Part shown: positions 7,698 through 16,008 of the stretch, in pieces | How the letters are laid out: every line of letters starts with the position of its first letter | How positions within the stretch are numbered: position 1 is the stretch's first letter | DNA from: Proteus columbae | GTDB lineage: Bacteria; Pseudomonadota; Gammaproteobacteria; Enterobacterales; Enterobacteriaceae | Length of the DNA stretch: 64,000 nt | Assembly (NCBI RefSeq): GCF_009914335.1 | Contig: NZ_CP043925.1 | Location: 3,286,001-3,350,000, forward strand | Direction of reading: 5' to 3' | Made by a program: the position numbers and the translations under genes | The notes under the pieces: generated by a model | Seen by the model: the letters and a program-made list of their open reading frames with translations, nothing else | Told to the model about the DNA's origin: nothing | Database searches by the model: none

Positions 7698-8846
7698 ATG
7701 GAAAATAGTATGAGTGACTCATCCGTTTATCGTCGCCTTCTTTCTTGTGGCACATTAAGTGTGACGCCAAATTGTTCTATTGAGTTACTTGATGAATTAT
7801 TTGATATTGCAGAAAGACGCAATCCTAAGCGTGCATTTCTATTTGTCAGTAAAGTATTAGGTCGTCATATTCCTGTTTCACCGAAAAAAATGCGTGAAAC
7901 CTACCAAAAACTTGCCCGTCAATTTCCTGACTCACTTGAAGGTCCTGTACTGTTTATTGGTATGGCAGAAACTGCGGTGGGTTTAGGTGCTGGCATTTTT
8001 GATGAAGTGAGAAATCGCTATCAACAAGCCATTTATTTAACATCAACACGTCATCCTGTTGATAAAGGTGAGTTGCTGTGTGAATTTAAAGAAAATCACA
8101 GCCACGCGACTGATCACTTACTCTATTTACCTACAACAGCAGAGCAACGCCAGTGGGTACAAAAAGCAAAAACCGTTGTATTAATTGATGATGAAGCGAC
8201 TACGGGTAATACCTTTATCAACCTGCTTTCAGCACTACGTGAAGAAGGTGGATTAATCCATATTGAGCAGGTTATAGCAGTAACCTTAACCGATTGGAGT
8301 GGCGATTCTATCGCTGAGCGCTCCCCATTACCGATTAAAACCCTCTCTTTAGTTCAAGGAAAGTGGCAATGGGATGCCGATCCAAATGCGCCTTTACCTA
8401 TTATGCCTAATGTTAATATCACTGCATCAGGGCAAGTTGCTATCACTGGTAAACAGAGCTGGGGTCGATTAGGGATGACAATACCCGCAAGCGATCTGGG
8501 TTTATCCATTAATGCTTCTTTAGGTGAAAAAATCCTTGTTTTAGGATCGGGAGAATTTGTTTGGGAGCCGTTTTTATTAGCTGAACGTCTTGAAAAACAA
8601 GGTGCTATCGTAAAATATAGTTCGACAACGCGTTCACCTATTTCAACTAATTTTGCCATTCAATCAACGATCACATTTACTGATAATTATGGTTTAGGTA
8701 TTCCTAACTTCGTCTATAACGTGGCGCATCAACAATTTGATCGCATTTTGCTTTGTTGTGAAACACCAGCTGAAAGCATTGATAGCCAACTGATTGAAGC
8801 CCTCAATAAAGTTGCACCTATTGTTGAGGTAATTAGTTATGACTAA
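7698..8846 (+). CDS. Phosphoribosyltransferase with C-terminal TRSP domain
   Basis: 382 residues from ATG 7698; ATG 7710 (giving MSDSSVYRR) has a better spaced GGAAA and may be the true start. The PRTase domain covers about residues 20-225, with the PRPP loop VVLIDDEATTGNT near residue 160. After a linker, a C-terminal domain (about 245-382, TRSP type) contains KILVLGSGEFVWEPF. The domain pair is typical of Ter-linked PRTases, thought to act on a base or nucleoside-like intermediate. It begins two bases after the ATP-grasp stop and overlaps the HAD gene by eight bases, so translation is likely coupled. It is probably a soluble cytosolic enzyme; the reaction has not been shown. Confidence 0.85.
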   Translation: MENSMSDSSVYRRLLSCGTLSVTPNCSIELLDELFDIAERRNPKRAFLFVSKVLGRHIPVSPKKMRETYQKLARQFPDSLEGPVLFIGMAETAVGLGAGIFDEVRNRYQQAIYLTSTRHPVDKGELLCEFKENHSHATDHLLYLPTTAEQRQWVQKAKTVVLIDDEATTGNTFINLLSALREEGGLIHIEQVIAVTLTDWSGDSIAERSPLPIKTLSLVQGKWQWDADPNAPLPIMPNVNITASGQVAITGKQSWGRLGMTIPASDLGLSINASLGEKILVLGSGEFVWEPFLLAERLEKQGAIVKYSSTTRSPISTNFAIQSTITFTDNYGLGIPNFVYNVAHQQFDRILLCCETPAESIDSQLIEALNKVAPIVEVISYD

Positions 8847-9609
8847 GCCCGTTATTTTAACTGATCTCGATGACACACTATTTCAAACACGTCGTAAGAT
8901 GGTGGATGAATTAGCACTAGAACCCTATAAGACTGGCGCGCTAGATAGAAGCTTAGAACCCCGTAGCTTTATGACTCAAGAGCAAGCCATGCTTGTAGAT
9001 TGGATGTTAGAGCACGCGGATTTAATTCCTGTTACTGCTCGTGGAACAGAAGAGATTAGCCGAGTCACCATTCCTTTTCATTCTTGGGCGATTACTACAC
9101 ATGGTGCGGTGATATTAACGCCAGAAGGCAATGCTGATACACAATGGCAAAACCACATCACTCAGAGCTTAGCACCATATACACAGCGTTTATTGACTCT
9201 GCAACAATCAATCACGCAATTAATGGCGGAACGAAATATTGATGGTTGGGCGCGAATTAACTATGAATACGGTGATTTGCCTATTTATTTAGTCATGAAG
9301 CATAACGATAGCACCCGATTAGACGAGCTATACACCATAGGTGATGAGATAGAAAAAACATTCTCAACTGAAGGTTTTTATATTCATCGTAACAGCAACA
9401 ATATTGCTTGGTTACCTGAGCCTATCGAAAAAGGCAAAGCTGCCACCTATTTGCTCAATAAATTAAAAGCTAAGCGTGGTGTTTTTCCTGTGATTGGACT
9501 CGGTGACAGCCTAAGTGATCATCGCTTTATGAAATTATGTAGTTGGTATGGACTTCCTCGTCAAAGCCAATTTGCGGATGCGATCAACACAAAAATTTTT
9601 GGAGAATAA
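8839..9609 (+). CDS. HAD-superfamily hydrolase of the Ter metabolic operon
   Basis: 256 residues. HAD motif I is LTDLDDTLFQT (residues 7-17), motif II PVTARGTEE (near 74), a lysine (EKGKAATYLLNKL) near 204, and motif IV IGLGDSLSDHRF near 222. The cap insertion between motifs II and III marks a Cof-type small-molecule phosphatase. It probably removes phosphate from the product of the neighbouring PRTase; that role is inferred from context. The start overlaps the PRTase stop by eight bases, and the stop lies two bases before the StiP gene start. Confidence 0.85.
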   Translation: MTKPVILTDLDDTLFQTRRKMVDELALEPYKTGALDRSLEPRSFMTQEQAMLVDWMLEHADLIPVTARGTEEISRVTIPFHSWAITTHGAVILTPEGNADTQWQNHITQSLAPYTQRLLTLQQSITQLMAERNIDGWARINYEYGDLPIYLVMKHNDSTRLDELYTIGDEIEKTFSTEGFYIHRNSNNIAWLPEPIEKGKAATYLLNKLKAKRGVFPVIGLGDSLSDHRFMKLCSWYGLPRQSQFADAINTKIFGE

Positions 9610-9611
9610 AC

Positions 9612-10688
9612 ATGATGGATCATAAGCCTTTTTCTGGCTCTTATGTATCAGGAGATGTCGATTTCTTACTTCAACCGGTTAATATCGAAATGACGCCCGT
9701 TGAGTTAAAAGAAGAGCTGATACAATCGGGTAAGCGCCACTATTCTGACATGCTAAGTCAAGAGCCAGAGCCAACAACATGGCATCTAGATCTCTTTGAA
9801 AAAGCGCTAGAAACAGGTGCTACACGCTTAGCAACTGAAGTCATAATGTTGGCTAAATCACTGATTGAACGCTTTGGTGATACCCCAATTATCTTGACAA
9901 GCCTTGTTCGTGCAGGTGTTCCTTTAGGTGTCATGTTGCAACAAACATTACGTAAAATGGGAAAAACCTCTTATCACTACGGCATTAGTATTATTCGAGA
10001 TAGAGGCATTGATAGCGAAGCGCTTTCATGGATAGAACAACGCCACGGTACAGAAGGTATTGTGTTTGTCGATGGATGGACAGGAAAAGGCGCTATTACA
10101 GGTGAACTTATTCGTTCGTTATCCGGGCGAAAAGGCTATCCAGCTCAGCCTCGTCTTGTCGTCCTTGCTGATCCTTGTGGCTGTGCATGGTTAAGTGCCA
10201 GCGATGAAGATTGGCTTATCCCATTTGGGATCATGGGAGCGCCTGTTTCAGGATTAATTTCACGTTCAATTTGGACTGAAGAAGGCTTTCACGGTTTTGT
10301 GGATTGCCAACATTTAAAACAGTATGAATGCAGTCGTTACCTTGTTGATACTGTTGGAAAAGTCGTTGATGCATTAATCGATAACGATATTCCACTAGCT
10401 ACATTTAAAGAACAACAATCAGACTTAAAAAAGCTGAGCGAAAACGTCGTTAGTTCACTTGCAAACAAATATGATATTTCAAATATCAATCGTATAAAAC
10501 CTGGTATTGCTGAAGCCACACGCGCTGTTTTACGCCGTGTACCTGATCATGTTCTTGTGAGAGAAATAACCGATCCTGATGTCGCGTTACTGGTTTATCT
10601 TGCGCAGGAAAAAAATATTGCTGTTATTGAAACAGGGCAAGCGCTTGGTCAATATCGTGCAGTGACTATCATTAAAAAGGTGAAATAA
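9612..10688 (+). CDS. StiP-family protein (PRTase-like/cysteine protease StiP) with PELOTA RNA-binding domain
   Basis: 358 residues from ATG 9612 (MMDHKPFSGSYVSGDVDF), preceded by GGAG at the right spacing. The frame is open upstream but runs inside the HAD gene. About residues 10-275 form the StiP/PRTase-like domain with TSLVRAGVPLGVML and IVFVDGWTGKGAITGEL (a PRPP-type loop). The C-terminal 90 residues, with PGIAEATRAVLRRVPDHVLV and YLAQEKNIAVIETG, look like the PELOTA (L7Ae-fold) RNA-binding module. This architecture is known mainly from Ter clusters. The name cysteine protease in some databases is unproven; the fold fits a PRTase better. It is fourth in the operon. Confidence 0.83.
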   Translation: MMDHKPFSGSYVSGDVDFLLQPVNIEMTPVELKEELIQSGKRHYSDMLSQEPEPTTWHLDLFEKALETGATRLATEVIMLAKSLIERFGDTPIILTSLVRAGVPLGVMLQQTLRKMGKTSYHYGISIIRDRGIDSEALSWIEQRHGTEGIVFVDGWTGKGAITGELIRSLSGRKGYPAQPRLVVLADPCGCAWLSASDEDWLIPFGIMGAPVSGLISRSIWTEEGFHGFVDCQHLKQYECSRYLVDTVGKVVDALIDNDIPLATFKEQQSDLKKLSENVVSSLANKYDISNINRIKPGIAEATRAVLRRVPDHVLVREITDPDVALLVYLAQEKNIAVIETGQALGQYRAVTIIKKVK

Positions 10689-11632
10689 TGATTGAACGAT
10701 TATCCCCATGGAATTTAGGGGCAACGCTTTATATGCCCGCGACACGAACAGATATCGCACCCACAATCATCAACCAGAAAATTGAAGGGTTACGCTCTTT
10801 AATTATCTGTTTAGAAGATGCCGTGAGTGATGCAGATATTCCTGTTGCATTAGAAAACTTGGCGGCCTTATTAAATACCTTAGCAGAGCACAAAAAAAAC
10901 AGCGATTGTAGCCATTGGCCACTGCTGTTTATTCGCCCTCGCCACACTGAAATGGGTCAATGGATCACTGAAAATCTTGATGTCAGTGCCATCGATGGGC
11001 TTGTTTTGCCTAAGTTCACACAAGTTTCTCTGCCAATTTGGTGGAATATTATTGAAAATACGCATTTATGTATGATGCCAACACTTGAAACAGAAGAAGT
11101 GTTTGATGTTATTCAAATGACAGAGCTTGCAAACCACCTACTGACTCACCCTTGCCATAACAGAATTATTGCATTACGTATTGGTGGTAATGATTTAATG
11201 AATGTCATTTCTCTTAGACGTAATCGCCAATTAACACTTTATGATGGCCCAATGGGTTACGTGATAAAAATGTTAGTTGCTGTCTTTGGTGCTCGCCAAT
11301 TTGCCCTCACAGCACCTGTTTGTGAGCATATTGATGATCACCATATTATGGACAAAGAGCTGGCGCTTGATATTGCTAATGGCCTTGTAGGTAAAACAGC
11401 GATCCATCCAAAGCAAATTCATAAAATTGAACAAGCTCTCATGGTGTCTCAATCCGATCATTCAGATGCATTACGTATTTTAAATTCAACACAAGCCGTC
11501 TTTAAATCACAAGGTGCAATGTGTGAACCAGCAACACATCGTCGCTGGGCATTGAGTATTTTAACCAGAGCTAAAATTTATGGCATTATTCCTAACCAAC
11601 AAAATAATGCTCAACGTTTTAACGCAACATAA
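10688..11632 (+). CDS. HpcH/HpaI aldolase / citrate lyase beta-like protein (CitE-like)
   Basis: 314 residues of a TIM-barrel CitE-like fold. GATLYMPATRTDI is at the N-terminus, CLEDAVSDAD near residue 40, the arginine strand LFIRPRHTEM near 81, LVLPKFT near 105, PTLETEEVF near 133, RIGGNDLMNVISLRR near 166 and AIHPKQIHKIEQA near 240. Members cleave or form C-C bonds in acyl-CoA or keto-acid substrates with Mg2+. It is the last gene of the five-gene Ter metabolic operon and overlaps the StiP gene stop by one base (TAATG). It is probably specialised and not a true citrate lyase subunit, since no citF/citD partners are present. Confidence 0.85.
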   Translation: MIERLSPWNLGATLYMPATRTDIAPTIINQKIEGLRSLIICLEDAVSDADIPVALENLAALLNTLAEHKKNSDCSHWPLLFIRPRHTEMGQWITENLDVSAIDGLVLPKFTQVSLPIWWNIIENTHLCMMPTLETEEVFDVIQMTELANHLLTHPCHNRIIALRIGGNDLMNVISLRRNRQLTLYDGPMGYVIKMLVAVFGARQFALTAPVCEHIDDHHIMDKELALDIANGLVGKTAIHPKQIHKIEQALMVSQSDHSDALRILNSTQAVFKSQGAMCEPATHRRWALSILTRAKIYGIIPNQQNNAQRFNAT

Positions 11633-11660
11633 AATACTCTATAACTGGTGATGAATTCGA

Positions 11661-11742
11661 TAAGATAAAATAATTATCTTATATTGATTTCGATTTATAA
11701 GTTTCTAGTTAAAGCATGTTATCTTTAACTAGAACTTATAAG
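11661..11742. terminator. Two AT-rich hairpins downstream of the Ter metabolic operon
   Basis: TAAGATAA/TTATCTTA (11661-11668 with 11674-11681) is followed by a long stem of about 19 base pairs with one bulged base, arms 11695-11714 and 11723-11742 around the loop CATGTTAT. Neither is followed by a clear T-run. They may act as a terminator or RNA-stabilising end, or as a DNA operator ahead of terW. Confidence 0.45.
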
Positions 11743-11916
11743 AATAACGTGAATCTTTTTATTTAAAAAAGTGTATTTTTTTTATTTCAGTTATTAATTT
11801 ATACTACATTTAATAGGAAGCTTATTTTATTTATCCTTGTCAACAGAGAACAAGAATAATAGAAATTATTGCTGAATATTTTAACACACCAATGACAAAA
11901 CAAGTGGTAACTAAGC

Positions 11917-12414
11917 ATGCAATTAAGCACTCGTCAGGTCAGAGTCTTTACACTGGCAACCCTTTTAAGCTCAGGAAAAAAGGTTCCAACCATTAAGATT
12001 ATTTCTGCTCTTGAATGCTCAGAGCCTACGTTAACTCGCGTATTAAAAGAGATAAGAGATTCTTATGGTGCTGAAATAAAATACAGCAAAGCCTCTCGTG
12101 CATATCAAATGACTGAACGAGGTCAACTCGATAGTAAGGCGTTACGCCGTATGCGTGAGGCATTATCCGCCAGCGAAGATCTACGCCACAATGGAATGAC
12201 AAGCCGAGTTTATCTCGATAAAGATAAGAAGAAATCTGTTTCACTTTCATTAAAAATGTCAGCATTACGCAAGATTGATAGATTATCTTATTTAAATAAT
12301 TCTACACGTAGTGAAGCTGTTGAATTATTAGTTGATCACTATATTGAAAATTTAATTCAATCAACACTCGCTGAAATAGCAGAGAAAGAAAAAGAAAAAA
12401 AGAATTCGAATTAA
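11917..12414 (+). CDS. terW: Ter cluster regulator TerW
   Basis: 165 residues. The N-terminus is a winged-helix-like DNA-binding region (MQLSTRQVRVFTLATLL, then ALECSEPTLTRVLKEIRDSYG with the recognition helix near residue 40). The C-terminal half has a ribbon-helix-helix-like segment KKKSVSLSLKMSALRKIDRL and NSTRSEAVELLVDHYIE (about 107-145). The protein matches TerW throughout, with a slightly longer lysine-glutamate tail. TerW is reported to act as a transcription factor of the ter operon. Here it sits alone between two hairpins, downstream of the metabolic operon and upstream of terYXY. Its targets are probably the ATCATGA motifs in the divergent control region (inference). Confidence 0.9.
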   Translation: MQLSTRQVRVFTLATLLSSGKKVPTIKIISALECSEPTLTRVLKEIRDSYGAEIKYSKASRAYQMTERGQLDSKALRRMREALSASEDLRHNGMTSRVYLDKDKKKSVSLSLKMSALRKIDRLSYLNNSTRSEAVELLVDHYIENLIQSTLAEIAEKEKEKKNSN

Positions 12415-12423
12415 ATAAAAAAG

Positions 12424-12454
12424 TAACTTGATACTTCGGTATCAAGTTATTTTA
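12424..12454 (+). terminator. Rho-independent terminator of terW
   Basis: A perfect 11-bp stem TAACTTGATAC with the stable TTCG tetraloop (12435-12438), followed by TTTTAT. Confidence 0.9.
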
Positions 12455-12926
12455 TAAAAAATAACAAAACAGAAAATATATAGAAACAGTTATCTAATAG
12501 ACTTATTTTATATATTTCATTACACTCTTTCTTTATTTTAAATCACTTTAAAAACAAAAAAACACCGATTAATTAATGCTTTGAATTTATTGACTTTTAT
12601 AATTATTGTTTTTTAATTAAAAAGAGTATTTATACCTAATCACTATTAGTCATTCATTTAGCATTACTCTTATTAAGAGAATTCAATAAATATATTTTCT
12701 TTAATAAAAGAAAATCGCTCCATCACTCAATTTAAGGGTGACAAACAGGCTAATTCCTCTTTTATTTTACTTTTCATACTATCTTCATTCAGATTAATAA
12801 TATTGGACAATCATCACTGCGTTTTGTCTCTAATTTAATTAAACTAAGCATAATCTCAATTGAACACCTTCATGAGTCGGTTAGTATATTAATCGCTTAT
12901 TTCTATCTCACTCACAGGATAAATGC
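12455..12926. other. AT-rich intergenic region upstream of terY1
   Basis: About 470 bases with no credible coding frame. It must hold the terY1-terX promoter. TTGGAC near 12803 and several TA-rich hexamers are possible but none stands out. No copy of the ATCATGA motif from the terZ region is evident, so this operon may not share that regulator. Confidence 0.35.
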
Positions 12927-13565
12927 ATGAGAAGATTGCCAGTTTACCTTTTGCTTGATACATCGACTTCCATGTATGGAGAGCCTATTGCAGCAGTAAA
13001 AAATGGCGTTGAAATGCTCTTATCAACACTACGCCAAGATCCTTACGCATTAGAAACTGCTTATATTTCTATCATCACCTTTGACTCAACCGCACAACAG
13101 GTTGTGCCACTCACTGATTTAATCAATTTTAAAGTACCTGATTTAGTCGCAAGTGGAACAACAGCATTAGGTTCTGCGCTCACTTTAGTTTCTAGTCGTA
13201 TTGAAAAAGAAGTACAAAAAACTACAGCTGAAACAAAAGGAGATTGGCGTCCGTTAGTTTTTGTGATGACAGATGGTGCCCCTACAGACGATTGGAAAAA
13301 AGGCGTTGAGAAATTTAAAGCGGCACGCACTGGCGTTGTTATTGCGTGTGCAGCAGGACAATCAGCACAAACTGATGTACTAAAAAATATCACTGAAATT
13401 GTATTACAGCTAGATACTGCGGACTCCAATACCATTAAGTCATTCTTTAAGTGGGTTTCAGCTAGTATTTCTGTCGGTAGTCAAAAAGTCGATTTAACTA
13501 AGAAAGATATTAGTGATCTTGATGACTTACCACCACCACCTCCTGAGGTTAACGTTGTACTTTAA
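12927..13565 (+). CDS. terY1: VWA-domain protein TerY (first copy)
   Basis: 212 residues, a single von Willebrand A domain. The metal-ion-dependent adhesion site is complete: DTSTS (residues 9-13), threonine in SGTTALG (near 76) and aspartate in MTDGAPTDD (near 115). The C-terminus is a proline-rich tail PPPPPEVNVVL. TerY proteins are cytosolic adaptor-like VWA proteins of Ter systems, thought to assemble complexes with the PP2C and kinase partners. AGGAT precedes the ATG. It starts a unit terY1-terX-terY2 that ends at a terminator. Confidence 0.92.
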   Translation: MRRLPVYLLLDTSTSMYGEPIAAVKNGVEMLLSTLRQDPYALETAYISIITFDSTAQQVVPLTDLINFKVPDLVASGTTALGSALTLVSSRIEKEVQKTTAETKGDWRPLVFVMTDGAPTDDWKKGVEKFKAARTGVVIACAAGQSAQTDVLKNITEIVLQLDTADSNTIKSFFKWVSASISVGSQKVDLTKKDISDLDDLPPPPPEVNVVL

Positions 13566-13582
13566 ATAAAAAAGGAATGAAT

Positions 13583-14224
13583 ATGTCTATTAGTTTAAAA
13601 AAAGGACAAGGTGTTAGTTTAAAGAAAAATGAATATGACCTTTCCTCTGTCACTATCGGTTTAGGCTGGGATATCAACGAAGAAAAACGCGGATTCCTTG
13701 GTGGGCTTTTTGGTAAAAAAAGCGAAGAATACGATTTAGATGTTATTGCCTTCTTATGTGGTGAAAATGGCAAAGTAAACGATTTAGGACAAATTGAAGG
13801 TGGGCAACCTTCTCTCGTTAATGGCGATATTATTTTCTTTAATAGCCTACAACACAAATCAGGACAAATTTGGCTAACGGGTGATAACCGAACAGGCGCA
13901 GGTGATGGCGATGATGAACAGATCATCGTGAAATTAAACACACTTGATCCTAAATTTACCAAAATTGTCTTTATTGTTCAGATTTACAATGGTCGAGAAC
14001 GACAACAACATTTTGGTAAAGTACAAAACGCCTTTATCCGCGCTGTTGATGCGAAAAATGTAGAAATGGCTCGTTTTGATTTATCTGGAGGCGAAGCCTT
14101 CAACAACCAACGTTCAATGCTGTTTGCTGAATTAGTCAGAGAAGATAATGGCTGGAAACTGAACGCCATTGGTGAGCCTTCAAGTTCAGATAGCTTTATT
14201 TCTTACTTAAAGGATTTCGCCTAA
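13583..14224 (+). CDS. terX: TerX, TerD-family stress protein
   Basis: 213 residues from ATG 13583 (MSISLKKGQGVSLKK). An ATG at 13577 is possible, but AAGGAA lies one base from it and seven bases from 13583. It has the TerD-type domain, a glycine-rich loop RGFLGGLFGKKSEEYDLD like that of TerZ, and the intact Ca2+ loop GDNRTGAGDGDDEQ near residue 110. The C-terminal tail SSSDSFISYLKDFA is unlike the other TerD paralogues. TerX sits between two terY genes, away from terZABCDE, as in other large Ter clusters. This suggests a direct partnership of a calcium-binding TerD protein with VWA proteins. Confidence 0.93.
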   Translation: MSISLKKGQGVSLKKNEYDLSSVTIGLGWDINEEKRGFLGGLFGKKSEEYDLDVIAFLCGENGKVNDLGQIEGGQPSLVNGDIIFFNSLQHKSGQIWLTGDNRTGAGDGDDEQIIVKLNTLDPKFTKIVFIVQIYNGRERQQHFGKVQNAFIRAVDAKNVEMARFDLSGGEAFNNQRSMLFAELVREDNGWKLNAIGEPSSSDSFISYLKDFA

Positions 14225-14862
14225 TGAGAAGACTTCCCGTTTACCTGCTGATTGATACTTCAGGATCAATGAGAGGTGAATCTATTCATGCGGTTAACGT
14301 TGGGATACAAACAATGCTTAATGCATTGAGATAAGATCCTTACGCATTAGAAAGCGTGCATATCTCTATCATTACCTATGATAACGAGGCTCGTGAATTT
14401 ATCCCATTAACTGCATTAGAAGATTTCCAATTCTCAGATATCACCGTACCTAGCTCTGGCGGTACTTTCACGGGTGCTGCGCTGGAATGTTTAATCAAGT
14501 GTGTCGATCGTGATATTAAACGTTCCGATGGTGACCAAAAAGGTGACTGGCGTCCTCTCGTTTTTTTAATGACGGATGGCACACCGTCTGATGCTTACGC
14601 CTATGGTGAAGCGATTAAAGAAGTGAAAAAGCGTTCATTTGGTTCGATCATCGCTTGTGCTGTTGGTCCTAAAGCCAAACACGATCACCTTAAAGAGCTT
14701 ACATCTCAAGTGGTAGCTTTAGAAACGCTAGACTCCAATGCCTTCTCTGGCTTTTTTAAATGGGTTTCTGCCAGTGTCGCATCCGGCAGTTCAAGTGCAG
14801 GAGTGAATACGGATAAAGACACCCTACCGCCACCACCTCCTGAAATCCAACTGGTACTGTGA
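14224..14862 (+). pseudogene. terY2: Second TerY (VWA protein), interrupted by an in-frame stop
   Basis: The ATG at 14224 overlaps the terX stop by one base (TAATG). The reading frame encodes MRRLPVYLLIDTSGSMRGES and continues to TAA at 14332-14334 (codon 37). Beyond it the same frame resumes at once with DPYALES and runs to the normal end, PPPPEIQLVL. The first copy, terY1, has CAA at this exact place in the same context (LRQDPYALE), so one C-to-T change explains the stop. MIDAS pieces are split: DTSGS before the stop, SGGTFTG and MTDGTPSDA after it. A GTG at 14356 could restart translation, but that product would lack the first MIDAS motif. Sequencing error or stop readthrough are the alternatives. 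Confidence 0.88.
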
Positions 14863-14867
14863 TCTAC

Positions 14868-14906
14868 AAAAGCAAAGCGCTCCAAAAGGCTTTGCTTTTA
14901 TTTTAT
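14868..14906 (+). terminator. Rho-independent terminator after terY2
   Basis: AAAAGCAAAGC (14868-14878) pairs with GCTTTGCTTTT (14889-14899) and is followed by ATTTTATT. It separates terY1-terX-terY2 from the terY3 triad. Confidence 0.8.
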
Positions 14907-14967
14907 TCAGGCTTTGATTTATCCATCACAATACATAACAGCCACGATAAAGTGATAAGGTATAACA

Positions 14968-16008
14968 ATGAGAAGGCTACCCATTTTCTTTGTTTTAGAT
15001 TGTTCAGAATCAATGGTCGGTGAAAACCTAAAAAAGATGAATGACGGTCTAACAACTATTATTAACGATCTGAGACGAGATCCGCACGCCCTTGAAACGG
15101 CTTGTATTTCTGTTATCGCCTTTGCTGGCGTTGCAAAAACGATTGTTCCACTCACTGAAGTCGTCTCTTTTTATCCTCCTCAACTTCCTTTAGGCGGAGG
15201 CACTTCATTAGGCAGCGCCTTACGAGAACTTTCTCACCAAATCGACACACAAGTAAGAAAAACCACACTTGAGCAAAAAGGCGATTGGAAACCTGTCGTT
15301 TACCTTTTAACTGACGGCAGACCTACTGATGATTACGCGCAAGAGATCAAGCGCTGGAAAGCTCACTACGCCAACAAAGTTAACTTAATTGCGATTGGAT
15401 TAGGCTTAAGTGCAGACTTACATGTGCTGTCGCAATTAACTGAAAACGTGCTGTTATTTACCGAAGCACAAGAAGGCGATTTTACTCGTTTCATTAAATG
15501 GATAACGATGTCAGTGGTTTCTCATAGCCGAAGTGTTGGCGAAGAGCCACCACCACTTTTAAATCAAACAGAGTATATTGTTCGTCTTGCGAAAGATGAT
15601 GTTGCTCGTGCCTATGATGAGTCTTGTGTCACTTTTGTCGGGCGTTGTAGCCACACACGTTCACCTTATTTAATGAAATATGAACGTCCGCCAATGAAAG
15701 CTTCAGGGCTCGATTTTAACCTCAATCTTAATGGTTTTAACTTAACGGGTTGCTACACCTTAAATGAAGATTACTTTACATGGAGTGATCTCAGTGCCAC
15801 GGCATATCAAGTTAACACCAGCGAACTTCATGGTACACCTGGCTGCCCTTATTGTGGCAATGCTACTGCTTTTGCCGTTTGCCAATGTGGTAAATTACTT
15901 TGTGTGAATGGCCCTGAAAGCGTTGTTTGCCCTTGGTGTGATAACAACATCACCTTTGGTGATAACAGCAACCAATCTGACTTTGATGTCACACGAGGTA
16001 AAGGCTAA
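14968..16008 (+). CDS. terY3: VWA protein TerY with C-terminal zinc-binding domain (third copy)
   Basis: 346 residues. The N-terminal VWA domain (1-200) has a full MIDAS: DCSES at residues 11-15, GGGTSLG near 76, LTDGRPTDD near 115. A linker EEPPPLL leads to a C-terminal domain (about 210-346) of TerY-C type, ending in a treble-clef-like cluster of cysteines: CPYC, CQC, LLC, CPWC. This extra metal-binding domain distinguishes it from terY1 and terY2. It is the first gene of a triad with the PP2C phosphatase and kinase, and overlaps the phosphatase start by one base. The triad has been described elsewhere as a phosphorylation-linked branch of Ter systems. The VWA protein probably scaffolds or is modified by the other two. 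Confidence 0.9.
   Translation: MRRLPIFFVLDCSESMVGENLKKMNDGLTTIINDLRRDPHALETACISVIAFAGVAKTIVPLTEVVSFYPPQLPLGGGTSLGSALRELSHQIDTQVRKTTLEQKGDWKPVVYLLTDGRPTDDYAQEIKRWKAHYANKVNLIAIGLGLSADLHVLSQLTENVLLFTEAQEGDFTRFIKWITMSVVSHSRSVGEEPPPLLNQTEYIVRLAKDDVARAYDESCVTFVGRCSHTRSPYLMKYERPPMKASGLDFNLNLNGFNLTGCYTLNEDYFTWSDLSATAYQVNTSELHGTPGCPYCGNATAFAVCQCGKLLCVNGPESVVCPWCDNNITFGDNSNQSDFDVTRGKG

Noticed and set aside
13549..13962. Minus-strand open frame of 137 codons
   Set aside because: It lies opposite terX, which has a full TerD domain and correct start. The frame has no recognisable features.
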